A model generated the notes under the pieces. That model was not told the origin of the DNA, did not search any database, and worked only from the letters and a program-made list of their open reading frames with translations. Of a DNA stretch of 64,000 bases, positions 49,620 through 61,658 are shown piece after piece. The translations under genes and the position numbers were made by a program. Source of the DNA: Sipunculus nudus (taxonomy: Eukaryota > Annelida > Sipuncula > Golfingiida > Sipunculidae); the NCBI GenBank assembly GCA_026874595.1, contig CM049321.1, positions 11,211,979 through 11,275,978 of the forward strand. Direction: 5' to 3'. Positions within the stretch are counted from its first letter, which is position 1. Every line of letters begins with the position of its first letter.

Positions 49620-50015
49620 CTAAAGGCTTTCAAACCATTCTGAATGTGTATTAAGCATTCATGTGGCAGTCCAAAGTACTACCAAACGGATTTAGCCAAA
49701 TAGTTTGAAGCCAACTAAGGAGGTGGTTTCAAACCATTTCCAATGTGATTCAAACTATTATTTTCGCTAATCTGTCCATGAACATTGAATTCGCAATCAA
49801 AACAGTTTAGGCTAAGTTATGAAGCAGCAACTGAATCACAGCAGATGTGCGAATGCTTGTGTCAATATGCTGTCACATTGATCCTAAAGGAAATGTACAA
49901 CTTATGCATTAGTGCCAGATGCCTCTGTGAATCCACAGTAGGGTTTTAAACTGATTTGACCGATCTGATGTTAGCAAAATGTTTTAAAACCATTTTGTGT
50001 GTGACAGGGGTATAT
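49620..50015. repeat. Unclassified element with repeated TTTCAAACCATT
   Basis: TTTCAAACCATTCTGAATGTG, GTTTCAAACCATTTCCAATGTG and TTTTAAAACCATTTTGTGTGTGA recur in direct orientation. It begins where family E copy 3 is cut off. Ends are not clear. Confidence 0.35.
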
Positions 50016-50404
50016 GTAAATTCATTTTAAAGGAATAACCATGAAAAAATTAGTCTCGGCCAATCAAGTGTACAGATTTGTTTTAAATATGCAAGAATAC
50101 CAGGCTGGTGCTGGGTGAGAGAAGCATTGGACACAGGAACAGAAGGTCCCCTTTTTTAACCTGTCTGTCCCTCCAAGGCTAAATCATGAAATCTTGATAG
50201 GAGCTCAGATATTCTCACCTATGTTTTATCCACAGTTTATGACTTTTGAATTATTCCTAGCCCTGCAGCTTGTGCATAAAACCATGAAATCCAGGTGGTA
50301 AAAAAATTGCATATCATTCTTCTTCTGCTTGTCATACAGTAACCTTCATTGTCATTCAATAGAGAGTGCCACCTGGGACCATGAACCAATCCTTGAAAAA
50401 AATA

Positions 50405-50605
50405 ATTTAAAAAATACAGAGGTATGGCAGAACAAATTGGTTAAGGAGTTTAATTAAGAAAGATTGGAAGGTGCTAAGTTCAAACCACACTAATTGTGCC
50501 TCAAGGGCAAATTGGTGAAATATTGATAAAACCTTAAAGGTTTCTTCAGTGTCTTAATAACAGACTATCACTATGACTTCTGGGTAAATCCGTACACTGT
50601 GCAAA
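50405..50605 (+). mobile_element. Possible SINE-like fragment
   Basis: AAGTTCAAACCACAC is B-box-like, preceded by GGCAGAACAAATTGGTTAAGG. Weak A box. Confidence 0.3.
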
Positions 50606-53600
50606 TGGGGGGAAATGAACTCAAGAATGAAGGCATGCAAAGTTTTAATAATTCCAGTGCTCTTTTGTACTATGTCTAAGATTTCAAAACTTCTTTGGTT
50701 TCTTACATGTCTAAATAAGGCCAGTTGGGAGTGGGAGAATATCTAAAAATAATATTTTACCGGTATTGCAGCCCTGCTCAAATTTAGGTACAACCATTAG
50801 AGTGCATAATTTGGTGAGTGAATGTCGATCTTTTTCAGACATGGCTTGAAAAGGGCCGTGGTTTATTACTGACTCAGAAAAGTTTGTTAATACATATAAG
50901 CCTGTTTAAAATATTAATTTTATATTTTATAAAATTATTAATGAATAAAATTAATATACAGATATGCAGTATCATTAAATATACATTCTTATCATTCACT
51001 TCCTGCTTTCTCTGCCTATTATCACCTGTTGCGCCTCAGCAGGCTGTCGAGTCCCTTGTACATGTTTAATTTTAGCCTGACCTGCGTTTTATAGCCGCAT
51101 CCCTTATCGAGAAAAAATAGTCAGGATTTACAGGTATAAGTCTTATTTTATGGCTGCAGCAGCAAAACACAGATCTACGGTGTTAGTTCTACTCCCAGTT
51201 TGGCTATGGTTCTTCTCTGATTGTACCAGCTGGGGTTTCTATGTATTGTGACCTTACGAAAGGTTTCTGCCATGTAAGGTCAATGTTAACTTTAATATGA
51301 TCCACTATGGTTCAGTCTCAGCTAAAATGATTATTTGCCCACATGTGTGGGACTGGTTGGGTAATAAAAGCTAGCAGATGTCTACCATAAAGTACCCTGT
51401 GTGTGAAAGCTAGGTCTGCGCCTACTCAAATATAGATGTGATAGATCAATTAATTTACATTATGCTTTGAGTTCTCTCATTAAAAAGCAGGGCTTAAAAT
51501 TTGTTATATAATGCCAGCCAGGACCGACCAAATATCATTTCTGTCCAGCTAATTCAACCTCTGGCCAAACAGTTTGACAAGCTTTTGTTTATACCCCAGC
51601 TGTATATGGGACACTTTTGTCCATGGTTTTCTGATCCCAAAGTGCTGAAATGCTTTGAAGTGCAGACAAATCATTTCTGAAATATATTAGCAAATAAATA
51701 CCACAATAGGAAAATTTCTTTCTCATATTTGACACATATATTTCGCATGCCAAAGAAAAGATTTGATTAAATGTCTATAAATAGTTGATTTAGAATCCTG
51801 GAAAGCAACGTAAAACTGATGAACCAGACTTGTTTACGAACAAACGGTCATCTGGAACCCAGACCGCTCCAGCCGTTGTTTGCCGAAAGAGAAACGTAAA
51901 AATAAACATTTGTGTTATTTTTAGCTCTTGTGTGTCATTGGCGTATTTGCTTGTAGGAGCATGAAATAACAAAATAACCATCAGAAATTTGATTCCAAAA
52001 GCAACCAGACTTTTTTTCTTTGGTATCCAGAAGGTGGTGTATTAATTTCAAATGACTTGGAAATGAGCCAAACAAGGGCTTACCCATAAATAGGACCTCC
52101 AAATGTCTCTTCAGTATTTCTTGGTTTTCTGGCTGTCACTTTGTCTGGGAGATGTCACTCCTTGTTATGTCAGGGGATATTAGTAAATCCTTTTTTTCCT
52201 GACAGAGTCCAATCTTGTTCTATCTGTGATAATTTTCAACGAATCTTTATGGTCGAGTTGATTTCATTAGTGCAGATTCCATCAAATTAAAGTTTCCATA
52301 AATCCAGCATATTTTATGGTCCTTTGATATAATGTAATTAATTGATAATGAATGGTTTACTTCAAACTATGCATGTCAGATTCTGTTCCTGAAAATTCCA
52401 TGGCTTTAGTAAAAACTCTCATCTCTATACACAAAATAATTTAAGTTCCTGAGTTGAGAGTTATTTCTAATGTAGTGGTGTTTTTTTTTAGAATGATTCA
52501 TAAATATTGGTCGGTTTATACATTGCTGATAAAATCTTGATATTTTCAGGGAAAACAATTAAAGAAAGGAAATATAATCATTTAACACGACTCAGAAGAG
52601 CATTTTGTTTTATTGTTCATTGATATGTGAACAAACAAATAATAACTTGACTTCAAAGTGCATGGAGAATGTCCTCAGGAAAATTTGTGTAAATAATCAA
52701 TAAAAATCAGGAAAAAGTTGGCCATGAAATTTGGATATTTTTTATGGGTGTGATTTCTGGTGAATGTATTACCTGTCATTTTTTCAAAAGTAATTGAACA
52801 GTTGAAAGAAATTTTCATAAGGTGTTTTGAAATATGATAATTTATGGGAAAAAATGGATTAGGGAATTAAACCTCTGCTTTAAAGCTATTACACATTTGA
52901 GAGATACAAATGTACCACACAAGGAAGTACGAGTTTACGTTGTGATGATTTAACTAGATTTTACATGAAAAAGGACCTGCAGTGTTGCTATTATTAGGCT
53001 TTGATAAACATTTGGAGAAAGTTTAACACAGAAGGAGAGAGCACTCTGAGTTTAAAGCATGCTGGCCAAGCTGTTCCTTGAACTTCATCGCACTAGCCTA
53101 GTGTTCTGACCATGGTCAGCTATTGAACTCGGCTCCCCCACTAACTTTGAAACCTCATTATAAGCTCTGTGGGGTTAATTGCCTTCTTCAATATGGACTA
53201 CTGGTAATGCATGTAAGTAAAAACCCTTTGTTGATTTGGCATACTGGATGTGATTTTAAGAATTATTAGAATCATTAGAAGTGAATTTTTAGAAGTGAAT
53301 ATTCATCCGCTGTACATTCAATAATTAGAACACCCATTCATGCCCATGGTGGTGTGTTCGAATGCTAGCTCATATACCAGTACCAGTAAACAAACAGTGG
53401 TGCCATGCTTCCAGAAGTACTGAGCCTGTGAAAAGAGGCTGCCAGTGTCCCAGGGCAGCACCCCTTTGGTCAGATTTCATGCCAAGGTGTGAGATTTCCT
53501 ACTAGATTTTGCATGTGACACTGGACCTTCCCTGAACCAAGGAGTGCTCCCTCCTACTATGTTAAACCTTCTATACAAAATTAACACTGAAACAGTTCAA

Positions 53601-53699
53601 CACAACAATTTAAGGTCCTTCTAACCATTTAATAAGAAACCACTGAGGCATCTGTTGGATTTTTCCATCAAGAACAATTATTTTAAGAATGAACAGTCA
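50606..53699. other. Intron 2 right part, nothing recognised
   Basis: AT-rich and apparently unique. GTGTTCGAATGC at 53355 hints at another decayed SINE head. Confidence 0.45.
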
Positions 53700-53945
53700 C
53701 CTGCTTCTGTGGTCATGGGGTAGAGCATCAGAGGTCTTGAGTTCAAATCTCAGCTGAAAAGCCTTGAGAATTTTCCAACCAGCTCCCAATCAGCAGGTGA
53801 ACCTCTACAGGCTTAATTGAAAGGCTACCAATCACAAAAAAGTTGGGCTTTGGGCTGTTTTCTGTATTACCCTGCAGTGTGGAAGATTTACACACCCAGG
53901 AGCCACAGGTGCAGTAGACACCGGGCCTGGGTGACACCAGGATAC
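53700..53945 (+). mobile_element. tRNA-derived SINE-like element, copy 2
   Basis: TGTGGTCATGGGGTAGAGCATCAGA resembles the A-box side and GAGTTCAAATCTC the B box of a tRNA promoter. The tail ACACACCCAGGAGCCACAGG matches copy 1 at 18480. Confidence 0.6.
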
Positions 53946-54078
53946 AAAATGTGGAACTCTGCAGATGTACGTATATAGATTAAGAATTAGACAAAACAGC
54001 GCTTAAAAAAATTGAGGTGGATACCCCCCCCCCCAAAAAAAAAACAAATAGATGTTATGAATTTGAATGATTTTACAG

Positions 54079-54216
54079 GAAGCCCGTTTTGGTGTCTCTT
54101 GGATATTGTACCCATCAAGAACGAGAAGGGGGAGGTGGTTTTGTTCTTGGCATCCCATAAAGACATCACGAAAAGCAAGACAAATGGCAACAGCATCAAC
54201 CAGAACCAAGTGAATG
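54079..54216 (+). CDS. Elk: ELK channel exon 3: end of PAS/PAC region
   Basis: Residues 103-148 plus one base. The acceptor is gattttacag|GA and the donor is AATG|GTGAGC. The encoded [18 protein letters not shown] (103-120) and [16 protein letters not shown] (121-136) are the last beta strands of the KCNH PAS domain, often called the PAC motif, and match the ELK consensus almost residue for residue. After KSK the sequence becomes low-complexity and Asn/Gln-rich ([12 protein letters not shown]). It enters the variable cytoplasmic linker, which differs in length among ELK proteins. Codon 103 is split across exons 2 and 3, so the phase-1 junction is supported by the conserved Gly. A run of C and A just upstream of the acceptor (54025-54044) makes the preceding bases low-complexity but does not disturb the splice site. 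Confidence 0.94.
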
Positions 54217-54229
54217 GTGAGCCAAGTCT

Positions 54230-55747
54230 TTTTTTATCAAATTGTATTATATTATTTTTATTTATCAATTTTCATAACTGCCTTTATGTTTTAGAGATTA
54301 ATCTTGCCAAGAGTTGAATTATATAATCTTCCATATTAATTGCGTTTGTCACTTTTTTTGTCAGAGTATACCTACTTGAGATGTCATCCCGGGCCAGCCA
54401 GGCCTGGATTTTGCTTTACATTCATGTATATATGTATATCCCTATATTTGTGAAAAAAAAATCACTCATTTTTTAATTGTGGAAATCAACCATTGGTCCA
54501 TCAGTATATTTGTGTGTGTGCATATGTGTGTGCATGATTCCTGGTAAAATGACGCCAGTCTAGCAACAGTCATATACAAGTGCTAAATGTACCTACTTCT
54601 TGACACATCTGTCAGTTTATGCCAGTATACATATATAAGCACACTTATTTTATTCAACTATTTTATACATGTGCTGGTACATGACTAATTCCTGTTACAG
54701 ATTGCAGTATTAAGTAGGGCTGGGTATCCATCAGCAGTATTGCGATATACTTAAAGCGATACTCAATACTATTGACGATACACTTTTTCTTTGTTTATCA
54801 TTTCTGACCAAAAGCTCAGTGGACTAAGTTTATCATTGTCATAGATGCACCGGGAAAAGTATGCACAAGGCATTAAAAGTTAGACCTGAAACTTCTAACT
54901 GTACATCCAGGAGGACTTTATGCAAATTAATCTCCATGGAAACCTTAAATTAGGTCATAGTGACCTGTATTTTGTTAACTTTCTTTTTCCAAAACATGAT
55001 TTTGAGCACCCAGACAGTCAGACAGACTACAAATCTTAACTGTTGGACTCAGAAAGTCCATACTTAATGTAAAGGGAAATAGCTGTAAAATGGCCATGGA
55101 AACCTGAAATGAGGTCACTATGACCTATAGAGAGAGCTATAGGAAAAACATGATAATTTACCCTGAAGGTCAGTTGGGCACAAATTATGTTGGATCATAA
55201 AACCAGTAATTAATGCATGTGTCAAATTCAGCTGCATGAGTATCTTGCGCCACATGATTTTTTGTGGCCTATAACTGTCAGTAATACCTTACAGACCTCA
55301 GTATACAAAGGCAGCTGACCCAGGTAAAGAACAGGCCCAAAGTTACCATTAACGGAGAGGGAGGAGGCAAGTCTGCTGTGGTCATGCCATGCATCCCAGG
55401 TTTATGAAACCTGTAGCGTTATAATTACAATTAACTCATGCATCCATGTAGAAGTGATATTTATACCTGCTTACTCTAATTAAAAATAGGTCATACTCCA
55501 GCCTCTTATTGTGTCTGCTCCATTGGTCTATTATTTATGGTATACCCTTAACATGTGGTCTATGCATCTTGATTTTAGTGTGTATGCAAAATGGCAGCCC
55601 CTATGAGCGGTTTCGATAAACTGGGAGAAATAAAGTTTCCATTGTTTGATACTTGTAAGGGTGTGTGGATGCAACACTGAACGTTTAGAGTGAAATAATG
55701 CTTTTTTTTACCAAATTATATTAGAATGAAATAGTTACAGCATTTTT
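54230..55747. other. Intron 3 left part, nothing recognised
   Basis: AT-rich unique-looking sequence with a short TG run near 54510-54535. Confidence 0.5.
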
Positions 55748-57351
55748 AGCTCAGCTGACTATAAGTCATCTGAGCTATAGTCGTGGTCCATTGTCCGTCG
55801 TCCGTCCGTCTGTTGAGCCGTCCGTCCGTCCGGATGTCCGTCCGTAAGACTGACACGTTTGGACACCATTGGACCTACGAATCTGAAATTCGGCATACAG
55901 TTAGATGTCCCCAAAATATTCTACCATGCGGAAAATTGGGTCAATAGGACTTCGTTCCTTCGAGATATTAAGGAAAAAACCTCAATTTTTTATTAGAAAT
56001 CTATTTTCACACTTCAGGACTGCCTAATATCAAAACCACTCATCTAGTTTTTATCTTCATATTTACCATTAATATTCCCCTATATAGTTCCTATGTACAT
56101 GCCAGAAATTAAGTCAGTATTATTTAATTTAAAAAAGTTATGGGCCCAAACATAATAGACTTTGTAAAAAAATCAGGAAAGATATTTAGTCTCTTAAGAC
56201 CAAAAGTGTTAAAGGTAGGGACTTTTTTTCAGTAATACAACTTTAATTAATCAAAATATAATTGTATACCAAAAATTAGATCAAAATCTGTTAAATCTTT
56301 TAAATATTGGCAAAAATATAAAATTGGTACCTTAAATTTTGCCCAACTTTGGCCATGGCAAGTTTTTTCCTGTAAGTACTGTGGATTTAACTTTCACAGC
56401 ATGTGCACATAAGGATTTAATCTGTTAAAATCTGAAATTTGAAAATAAAAGCTGCAAAATTAGGCTAGTAATTGAATTTATTTTGGAGGCTCTTGTTGTT
56501 TTCCCTTGCATTGTCAAGCAGTCCACTTTGGTGACTGTAGGTCATTCAGTGCAGCTCTCTTCACTGAGTTGAGCTTGATCAGGCTGTCTGCAGTTAATAC
56601 CACACCACAGGGAGCCTTTTTCTCTGGCAACCCCCCCCCCCCCATTCTGTTGACAGACCTGTACTATGAAATAGATGAATCTTAAAATTAACATTTTTTT
56701 GGCAACGAGCAGTAACAACGGAGACCCCTTCCTCCACCCACCCCTTCAATACACAGGACTAATAAACAAGATGAATCTTATAATTTTAATGTTAAATAAA
56801 TTCTTTTTGATGAGACTTGGACAATTTTGATTGTTTTAAAGAAAAAAAAATTCAGGAATTTAATCCTAATATTCAAATGTGATAAAATATTAGGATCTAA
56901 TGTAAGTGCTAACTGCAAGATTTAAGAAGATATAAATACTTTGTAGCATTTCATTCATATCTCTTAAAGTTGGCAGGGCCTAGGTGTGAATAACACTGTT
57001 AACTTAGTATTAAAATTAGGAATATTGGTCAAACTTTGTTGGATTAATTTTTAACTCATATCGCCATATATTTAACTTTTGAAAACTTAATTACCTTCAC
57101 ACATTATTTGTTTATGAAATGTTACTTTTATATAACACTTACCGTGGGCCTATTTGTTCCTTTGGTGCAATACTAAATGGTTTAGCTCATGTCCATTATT
57201 CTATAATTTACAGAGTTTCATTTTAGCAGGGCCATTTTCTCATAGCTTTTCTAATGATAATATACATGAAAAACCAAAAGAAATAAAAATATTTTGCAGT
57301 TACTAATATTTTCCAAAATTCAACTGAGCAATGTGACCCATGGGTCCCTTG
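55748..57351 (+). mobile_element. Rolling-circle-like element, family E, copy 4 (complete)
   Basis: TTTTT|AGCTCAGCTGACT at the left with the 5' hairpin. At the right, TCAACTGAGC, then TGACCCATGGGTCCCTTG|TTT. The CCGT-rich start is followed by a body parallel to copy 2 and a C-run at about 56630. Confidence 0.65.
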
Positions 57352-58037
57352 TTTTTTTAAATGAAGAACCCTGTAGGTAGTGGTTGTTAGAAAGTATACT
57401 AAAAAAGCTAATGATTGGTCCTCAAAGAGCCTTAAAGTGTGCTTCTTCTGAAGCATATAACGGCACTCTGACAGCCAGTACACTGGTTGTAGACCCTGTA
57501 AATCAAATAAAAGCTATAAAGTTGCATTGCAGGGCTGTAGCTGTGTACTTCCAGAACAAAAAATAACAATTCCTGCTCTCCCCAGCTGTGCACTGTAAAT
57601 TGTGAGTGAACTGGAACATATTCCAGCTCTGCTGCTGACAGCTGGAGCATAGCTGTGAAAAAAAATACCACAGTTTTATAATAGCTAGATCAGTTGAGTG
57701 GGAACATTGTGGGAGTGAAGTATGGCCTATTATTTAATAAGAGCAATATTTGTTGACCCCTTATATTATTGTTGATTGCTCCTGTGTTTGCCACCTTAGA
57801 CCTTGTTATGTCTACACTAATGGGCATGATTAATTCATTTACATACCCAATTCCTTAACAACATTTGAACCTTGTTGTACTGTTAATACAATGCATGGGA
57901 TATTCATAAAGAGTGCATGGAAAACCACGAAAAGTCACCATTTGACAGTTCTGTAGGAAAAGAAGAATATATTTTTGAAAAGAATAATAAAAATAGTAAT
58001 AATAATAATAAGAATGATTAATATTTTAATTATTATA

Positions 58038-58074
<37 letters not shown>

Positions 58075-58794
58075 TACTAGCTGTTAATGCATGTTGTAGC
58101 CTTTAAAATTTTATTAAACAGCCTGAAAATTCCTTTGTCAACATGGCTTAATTTATTAACACAACAGGCTACAGGGGTCAGCATGTGCAAGACATAGTTT
58201 GATCAATATTCTTGCATTTTCAATTTGTTATGGAGCCATTCACCCTTAATATTACTGTAAATATCCTTGAAATGTGGAATTTCAAACAAAGAAAAAAAAC
58301 TATTACATTTAGAAACATTAAAAAATCATATATTTTTTTAATTGTGAGGCATTTTCAAATATTCTACCAGTTAATCATGAATAAGATTTATAGATTTCTT
58401 CATAAGGTCAGGTGTAAATTGGTCTTGGACGAATAAAAAACAACTTTATAAAGAAGAGTATAGTCAAATGCAAAATTTCCTGCAGAATATAAACATTTAA
58501 ATTTTATGAAATGTAGTTTAGCCTAGTTTTCACAAGTTATGACAGGTTTATTATAATTTCAAACTTTTGTGAACCTTGTAGGAGTTGAGAGCTCCATTGT
58601 ACTTGATATTTGTGATTCCCTTCGCAAAGTATTACTTGCTAGACTTTTTTATGAATGTAATTACTTTAGTTAATTAACTTTCTTAGACCCATTCAGTTCC
58701 CATGAATATTGCCTCAACCCATTTAGAAAGAAAATTAATTTGCTGTCACTGTGGAAGCATGTAATGTAGTCGAGATTGGTCAAATCATGGCCTA
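57352..58794. other. Intron 3 middle, mostly unrecognised
   Basis: Only the TTA microsatellite stands out. Confidence 0.5.
58018..58074. repeat. TTA trinucleotide repeat
   Basis: Imperfect then perfect TTA repeats over about 50 bases, preceded by ATA/AAT repeats (57985-58017). Confidence 0.95.
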
Positions 58795-59475
58795 GACTAA
58801 GACATTAGGCTCCTTGGCCAAGACAGAGACCAGAAGCTCCAAAACTGAGAACATAGGCATCTTGAACAAAATTGAAACCATGGGCTCTTTTACCAAAATT
58901 AAGACCATGGGCTCCTTGACCAAAACTGGGACCATGGGCTCCTAAACCAAGACTGAGACCATGGGCTCCTTGACCAAAATTGAGACCATGGGCTCCTTAA
59001 CCAAAACTGAGACCATGGGCTCCTTGACCAAAACTGAGACCATGGGCTCCTTGACCAAAACTGAAACCATGGATTCTTTGATCAAAACTGAAACCATGGG
59101 CTACTTGACCAAAACTAAGACCATGGGCTCCTTGACCAAAACTGAGACCATGGGCTCCTTGAACATAACTGAAACCATGGGCTCCTTGACCAAAACTGAG
59201 ACCATGGGCTCCTTGACCAAAACTGAGACCATGGGCTCCTTGAACAAAACTGAAACCATGGGCTCCTTGACCAAATTTGAGACCAAGGGGCCCTTGACCA
59301 AAACTGAAAACATGGCCTCTTTGACGAAAACTGAAACTATGGCCTCCTTGACCAAAACTGAAACCATGGGCTCCTTGACCAAAACTGAGAACATTGGCTT
59401 CTTAACCAAAACTGAGACCATTGGCTCCTTAACTAAGACTGAGAACATTGGCTCCTTAACCAAGACTGAGAAAGT
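58795..59475 (+). repeat. 27-bp minisatellite array next to exon 4
   Basis: About 25 copies of a 27-base unit (GGCTCCTTGACCAAAACTGA + GACCATG). Because 27 is a multiple of three, long open frames exist by construction: a 179-codon + frame (58961-59500) of MGSLTKTET repeats and a 138-codon minus frame. No start context, splice sites or homology support a protein. Confidence 0.95.
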
Positions 59476-59509
59476 CTGTAATAAGAGGTGTAACAAATAA
59501 ACAGGAATG

Positions 59510-59735
59510 TGTACCAAATATAGAGATGTCTTTGATAGAGAGATGCCCTATAGACAAGACTATGTACATTATATAGAGATGTCTGTGATAGAGAAGTGTC
59601 TGTAATAAACATGACTGTGTACATAATATAGAGATGTCTGTAATATAGAGGGGTCTGTAACAGACATGAGCATGCATGTCATGTAGAGATGTCTGTAATA
59701 GAGAGATGTCTGTAATACATAGGACCTGGTAATAG
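59510..59735 (+). repeat. Degenerate repeat array ATAGAGATGTCTGTAATAGAG
   Basis: Units of about 30-60 bases with TATAGAGATGTCTGTAATA recur five or more times, directly between the 27-bp array and exon 4. Confidence 0.85.
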
Positions 59736-59824
59736 CAGGTTTCCTATTTATGAGAATGACAGTCTGTATTCCTTAAGCCTGACAAGTGGATCATGGCATT
59801 TACTTACAGATTTTCACACAACAG

Positions 59825-59979
59825 GTCACACTCCATTATCAGACGATACAGACCCAGATGAGCCGCAGATCCCTGACAGCTATCGCTACTCTCGAAGAAG
59901 AAGTCGGGCTGTGCTGTATACATTATCAGGAACTTACGAAAAGCAAAACAAATCCAAAGGCAAACTACAACTCAACAAG
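59825..59979 (+). CDS. Elk: ELK channel exon 4: basic cytoplasmic linker (RRRSRAVLY)
   Basis: With the acceptor cacacaacag|GT the exon completes Gly149 and encodes residues 150-200: an acidic stretch (SDDTDPDEPQIPDS), then YSRRRSRAVLYTLSG and a lysine-rich tail (KQNKSKGKLQLNK). The RRRSRAVLY block is a signature of ELK channels between the PAS domain and S1. The donor AAG|GTAAGT at 59980 is a strong consensus site and leaves phase 0. A second acceptor 15 nt upstream (acttacag|ATTTTC at 59810) keeps the frame and would add Asp-Phe-His-Thr-Thr before Gly-His. Its pyrimidine tract looks at least as good, so the true start of the exon, or alternative use of both sites, is unresolved. The exon follows a 27-bp minisatellite and a second degenerate repeat array in intron 3. 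Confidence 0.9.
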
Positions 59980-60314
59980 GTAAGTCTGCATTACAAATTT
60001 ACATGACAGGTGATCTTGGTGATTTGTAGGAGGTGATTCAGTGGCAGATCTTGGAATATTTTTGGCGGAAGCTAATATGATGCAGAGTGTTACTGGATTG
60101 TAAAAGGTTGGAATTGGGGAAGGCAGAGTGGGGTTAGTGGGAAGGACTTTGTAGCTTAGAGTGAAATCCTTGCATTGTAGTACAATCTAGTACTCATAGA
60201 ATGTATATATATAATATTTATAAGCTATCAGCAAACTCACTAATAATAAATAAAATTATTATAATGAATATTATTATTATTACAAATAACATTTCAGCTT
60301 ACTGATATTGTGTA

Positions 60315-61533
60315 CAGTGGAACCCCACAATTACGACCACCTTGGGGACTGAGCAAAGTGGTCGTAATTTGGGGGTGGTCGTATTTGTGAAACTCTTACC
60401 GTGGTCGCATATAACAGGCTGATATTTAATGTGTATCAGAGTTTATCTATTGCATATCTTTAATGTAAATTATAACAAAATATTTTACTTAGCGGAGGAC
60501 CCTTATTATGAATTTTTGTGTGTGTAGCTGAACATATTTATTCATGATGAAAATTAATATACATGTACACATACTTAGTGACTGTTGATTAACAAATAAT
60601 AACACTAAGGCAATATGATTACAACCTACTGAATGCATATCGAACATAATACGTGGCTGTCATATATTTAGCCTTCCGCTTGAGTATACATGTATATTGC
60701 GTGCACTTGAGTTTTCCCGACACTAAACTGCTGAGCCATTTGGTGCTGACTGTGCGTGGTGTTGCTGCCTTGATTAACGCCACTTTATCCTTCAAGGAGA
60801 ACTTTTTCAGAGGCATGGTTGTCTAACAGCAAGCAGTTTAAATGTAAACTTAGAGAAATAAACTGACAACGATCTATCAGGAAAGGCAAGTTAATGTGAG
60901 GGATTTCCCCCCCATGCAAGCTTTATTTATACATTTTACAGACTGCTCAATACTCAGTGTCAATAATGTGTCAATAACACATTTAGGATTAACTAGGTCG
61001 TTAATTTTACCAATGAGGATCAAACAATATGTGATGAGTTGAAATATTAAGCCCGCAACCCCACACTTAGAGTTGCTGTAATACAGGTGATCACTGAGGG
61101 GCAATTAGCATCTGACCCAAGGTCAGACCGGCTCATTAAGTAATCAGGCTGATGGTTACCCTCTTTGATCTATAACCTACACCTCAACGAGTCTCAGCAA
61201 AGACACCGAGTCGGGAAGATATGTGGGACCAGATTAACACTCGGGTTAAGAAACCTTGTTACCCGCTTTGATCTTTCGTTAAGGCGCCCTGACAAGAGGC
61301 AGCCATTGACTCGTGACAAATGTTGTTTCAGTACTTCTCGGCGGTGGTCGCATTAGCGGGGTCGCATAAGCGCTGGGGCCAGGAAATCTGGTCGTAATTC
61401 TGAATTCAGGGGTGATCGTAATTTTGAGTCATTTTTAAACATAAATAAACTAAAAAAATTCGGGACCAAGCAAAATGGTCTTAATTGTGGGGTGGTCGCA
61501 ATTGTGGGGTGGTTGCAAGGCGGGGTTCCACTG
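60315..61533. mobile_element. pogo/Tigger-like DNA transposon relic with TA target duplication
   Basis: The ends are TA|CAGTGGAACCCC and GGGGTTCCACTG|TA, perfect 12-base terminal inverted repeats beginning CAG. Subterminal GTGGTCGTAATT-type repeats lie in both orientations. This is the terminus style of pogo/Tigger elements of the Tc1/mariner superfamily. The interior (1.2 kb in total) keeps only the remnant of the transposase N-terminus on the minus strand. Confidence 0.8.
60695..60816 (-). pseudogene. Decayed pogo-type transposase N-terminal DNA-binding domain
   Basis: From a minus-strand ATG at 60816 the frame reads MPLKKFSLKDKVALIKAA, which resembles the start of the CENP-B/pogo helix-turn-helix. 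In another frame of the same strand 60739-60695 reads MAQQFSVGKTQVHAI, which resembles the second helix-turn-helix (A..F.VGKTQV). The two halves are therefore separated by a frameshift and no catalytic domain follows. This is a dead copy inside the TIR-bounded element. Confidence 0.62.
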
Positions 61534-61658
61534 TACATGCACAAATGTAGTAATGCTTATGTATTTCCCTTGAATTTTGTAACCCATTTAATCATTTCTA
61601 AGAATAACTTGAACTTATGATAAGACTTTATTTTATGGCTGTGGACCTTAACATTTTT

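Larger units (their letters stand above)
43883..54078 (+). other. Elk: Intron 2 (about 10.2 kb)
   Basis: Donor GTACGT, acceptor ttttacag, phase 1. It contains a LINE 3' tail, a truncated family E element and SINE-like elements. Confidence 0.9.
54217..59809 (+). other. Elk: Intron 3 (about 5.6 kb)
   Basis: Donor GTGAGC, with two candidate in-frame acceptors 15 bases apart (AG at 59809 and at 59824), phase 1. It contains a complete family E element, a TTA microsatellite and the 27-bp minisatellite. Confidence 0.88.

Noticed and set aside
58961-59517. Open frames of 179 codons (+) and 138 codons (-) made of 9-residue repeats
   Set aside because: They arise because the minisatellite unit is 27 bases with no stop codon. 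No splice sites, conserved start or homology support either.
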